Positions 5,420 to 5,472 of a stretch of DNA of 5,472 bases are shown here, one piece after another. The position numbers and the translations under genes were made by a program. The DNA lies in NCBI GenBank assembly GCA_029983435.1, contig JASBZN010000081.1:1-5472 (forward strand), in the 5' to 3' direction. The notes under the pieces are model-generated. The model had not been told where the DNA came from, made no database searches, and was given only the letters and a program-made list of their open reading frames with translations. The stretch is from Urinicoccus sp. (GTDB taxonomy: Bacteria > Bacillota > Clostridia > Tissierellales > Peptoniphilaceae). Position 1 is the first letter of the stretch. Every line of letters begins with the position of its first letter.

Positions 5420-5472
5420 TGGCAGGGGTAGAAGGATTTGAACCCTCGACATTTGGTTTTGGAGACCAACGT
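5420..5472 (-). tRNA. tRNA-Trp (anticodon CCA), 3' part, cut by the window edge
   Basis: Reading the minus strand from the right edge: end of the D stem (AC) and G26, anticodon stem TTGGT/ACCAA (5469-5465 and 5457-5453), 7-nt loop CTCCAAA with anticodon CCA (5462-5460), 5-nt variable loop ATGTC, T stem GAGGG/CCTTC with one G-U pair and T loop TTCGAAT, acceptor 3' strand TACCCCT, discriminator G and encoded CCA (5422-5420). The anticodon reads UGG, tryptophan. The 5' half (acceptor 5' strand, D arm) lies outside the window, so the acceptor pairing cannot be checked. Confidence 0.95.

Noticed and set aside
1..5472. CRISPR array, insertion sequence, prophage or defence system
   Set aside because: No regularly spaced repeats, transposase, integrase, terminal inverted repeats or defence-type domains were seen; all genes are conserved housekeeping genes in one direction.

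Overview
The window is a compact stretch of a low-GC Firmicute (Bacillota) chromosome. All genes lie on the minus strand, so the biological reading direction runs from position 5472 down to 1. The assignment rests on strong AGGAGG-type ribosome binding sites, an A/T-rich extended -10 promoter, one GTG and one TTG start, and the Firmicute-type order asp23/yqhY-nusB-xseA-xseB-ispA-tlyA-recN. Closer placement is uncertain. The cluster lacks the folD, dxs and argR genes often interleaved in Bacillus and relatives, which would fit a reduced clostridial or Tissierellia-like lineage, but this is only inference.

Layout in transcription order. The 3' part of a tRNA-Trp (anticodon CCA, encoded CCA end) enters at the right edge and ends in a textbook intrinsic terminator at 5391-5415. 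A short intergenic region follows, holding an extended -10 promoter (5324-5352) and about 20 nt of predicted leader. Then come an Asp23/Gls24 family gene (GTG start), nusB, xseA, xseB, ispA, tlyA and a recN truncated by the left edge. There is no gene-free stretch over 300 bases. The longest non-coding piece, about 120 bp (5297-5419), is accounted for by the promoter and the tRNA terminator.

The genes are packed for translational coupling. Junctions are +1 nt (asp23/nusB), 39 nt (nusB/xseA), +1 nt (xseA/xseB), and overlaps of 4 nt (xseB/ispA), 14 nt (ispA/tlyA) and 11 nt (tlyA/recN). The one wider gap holds a hairpin followed by T6 (4456-4496) whose left arm lies in the last nusB codons. It looks like an intrinsic terminator or attenuator separating asp23-nusB from the downstream repair and isoprenoid genes.

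Roles: NusB acts in rRNA transcription antitermination; XseA and XseB form exonuclease VII; IspA makes short-chain prenyl diphosphate; TlyA is a predicted rRNA 2'-O-methyltransferase; RecN is an SMC-like double-strand-break repair ATPase. This is largely a conserved housekeeping cluster, and I do not see a new defence or mobile system. Points for a second look are a badly altered ABC signature in RecN at the left edge, the nusB/xseA hairpin, a shortened IspA C-terminus lacking the usual Lys-bearing loop, and a diverged C-terminal motif in XseA.
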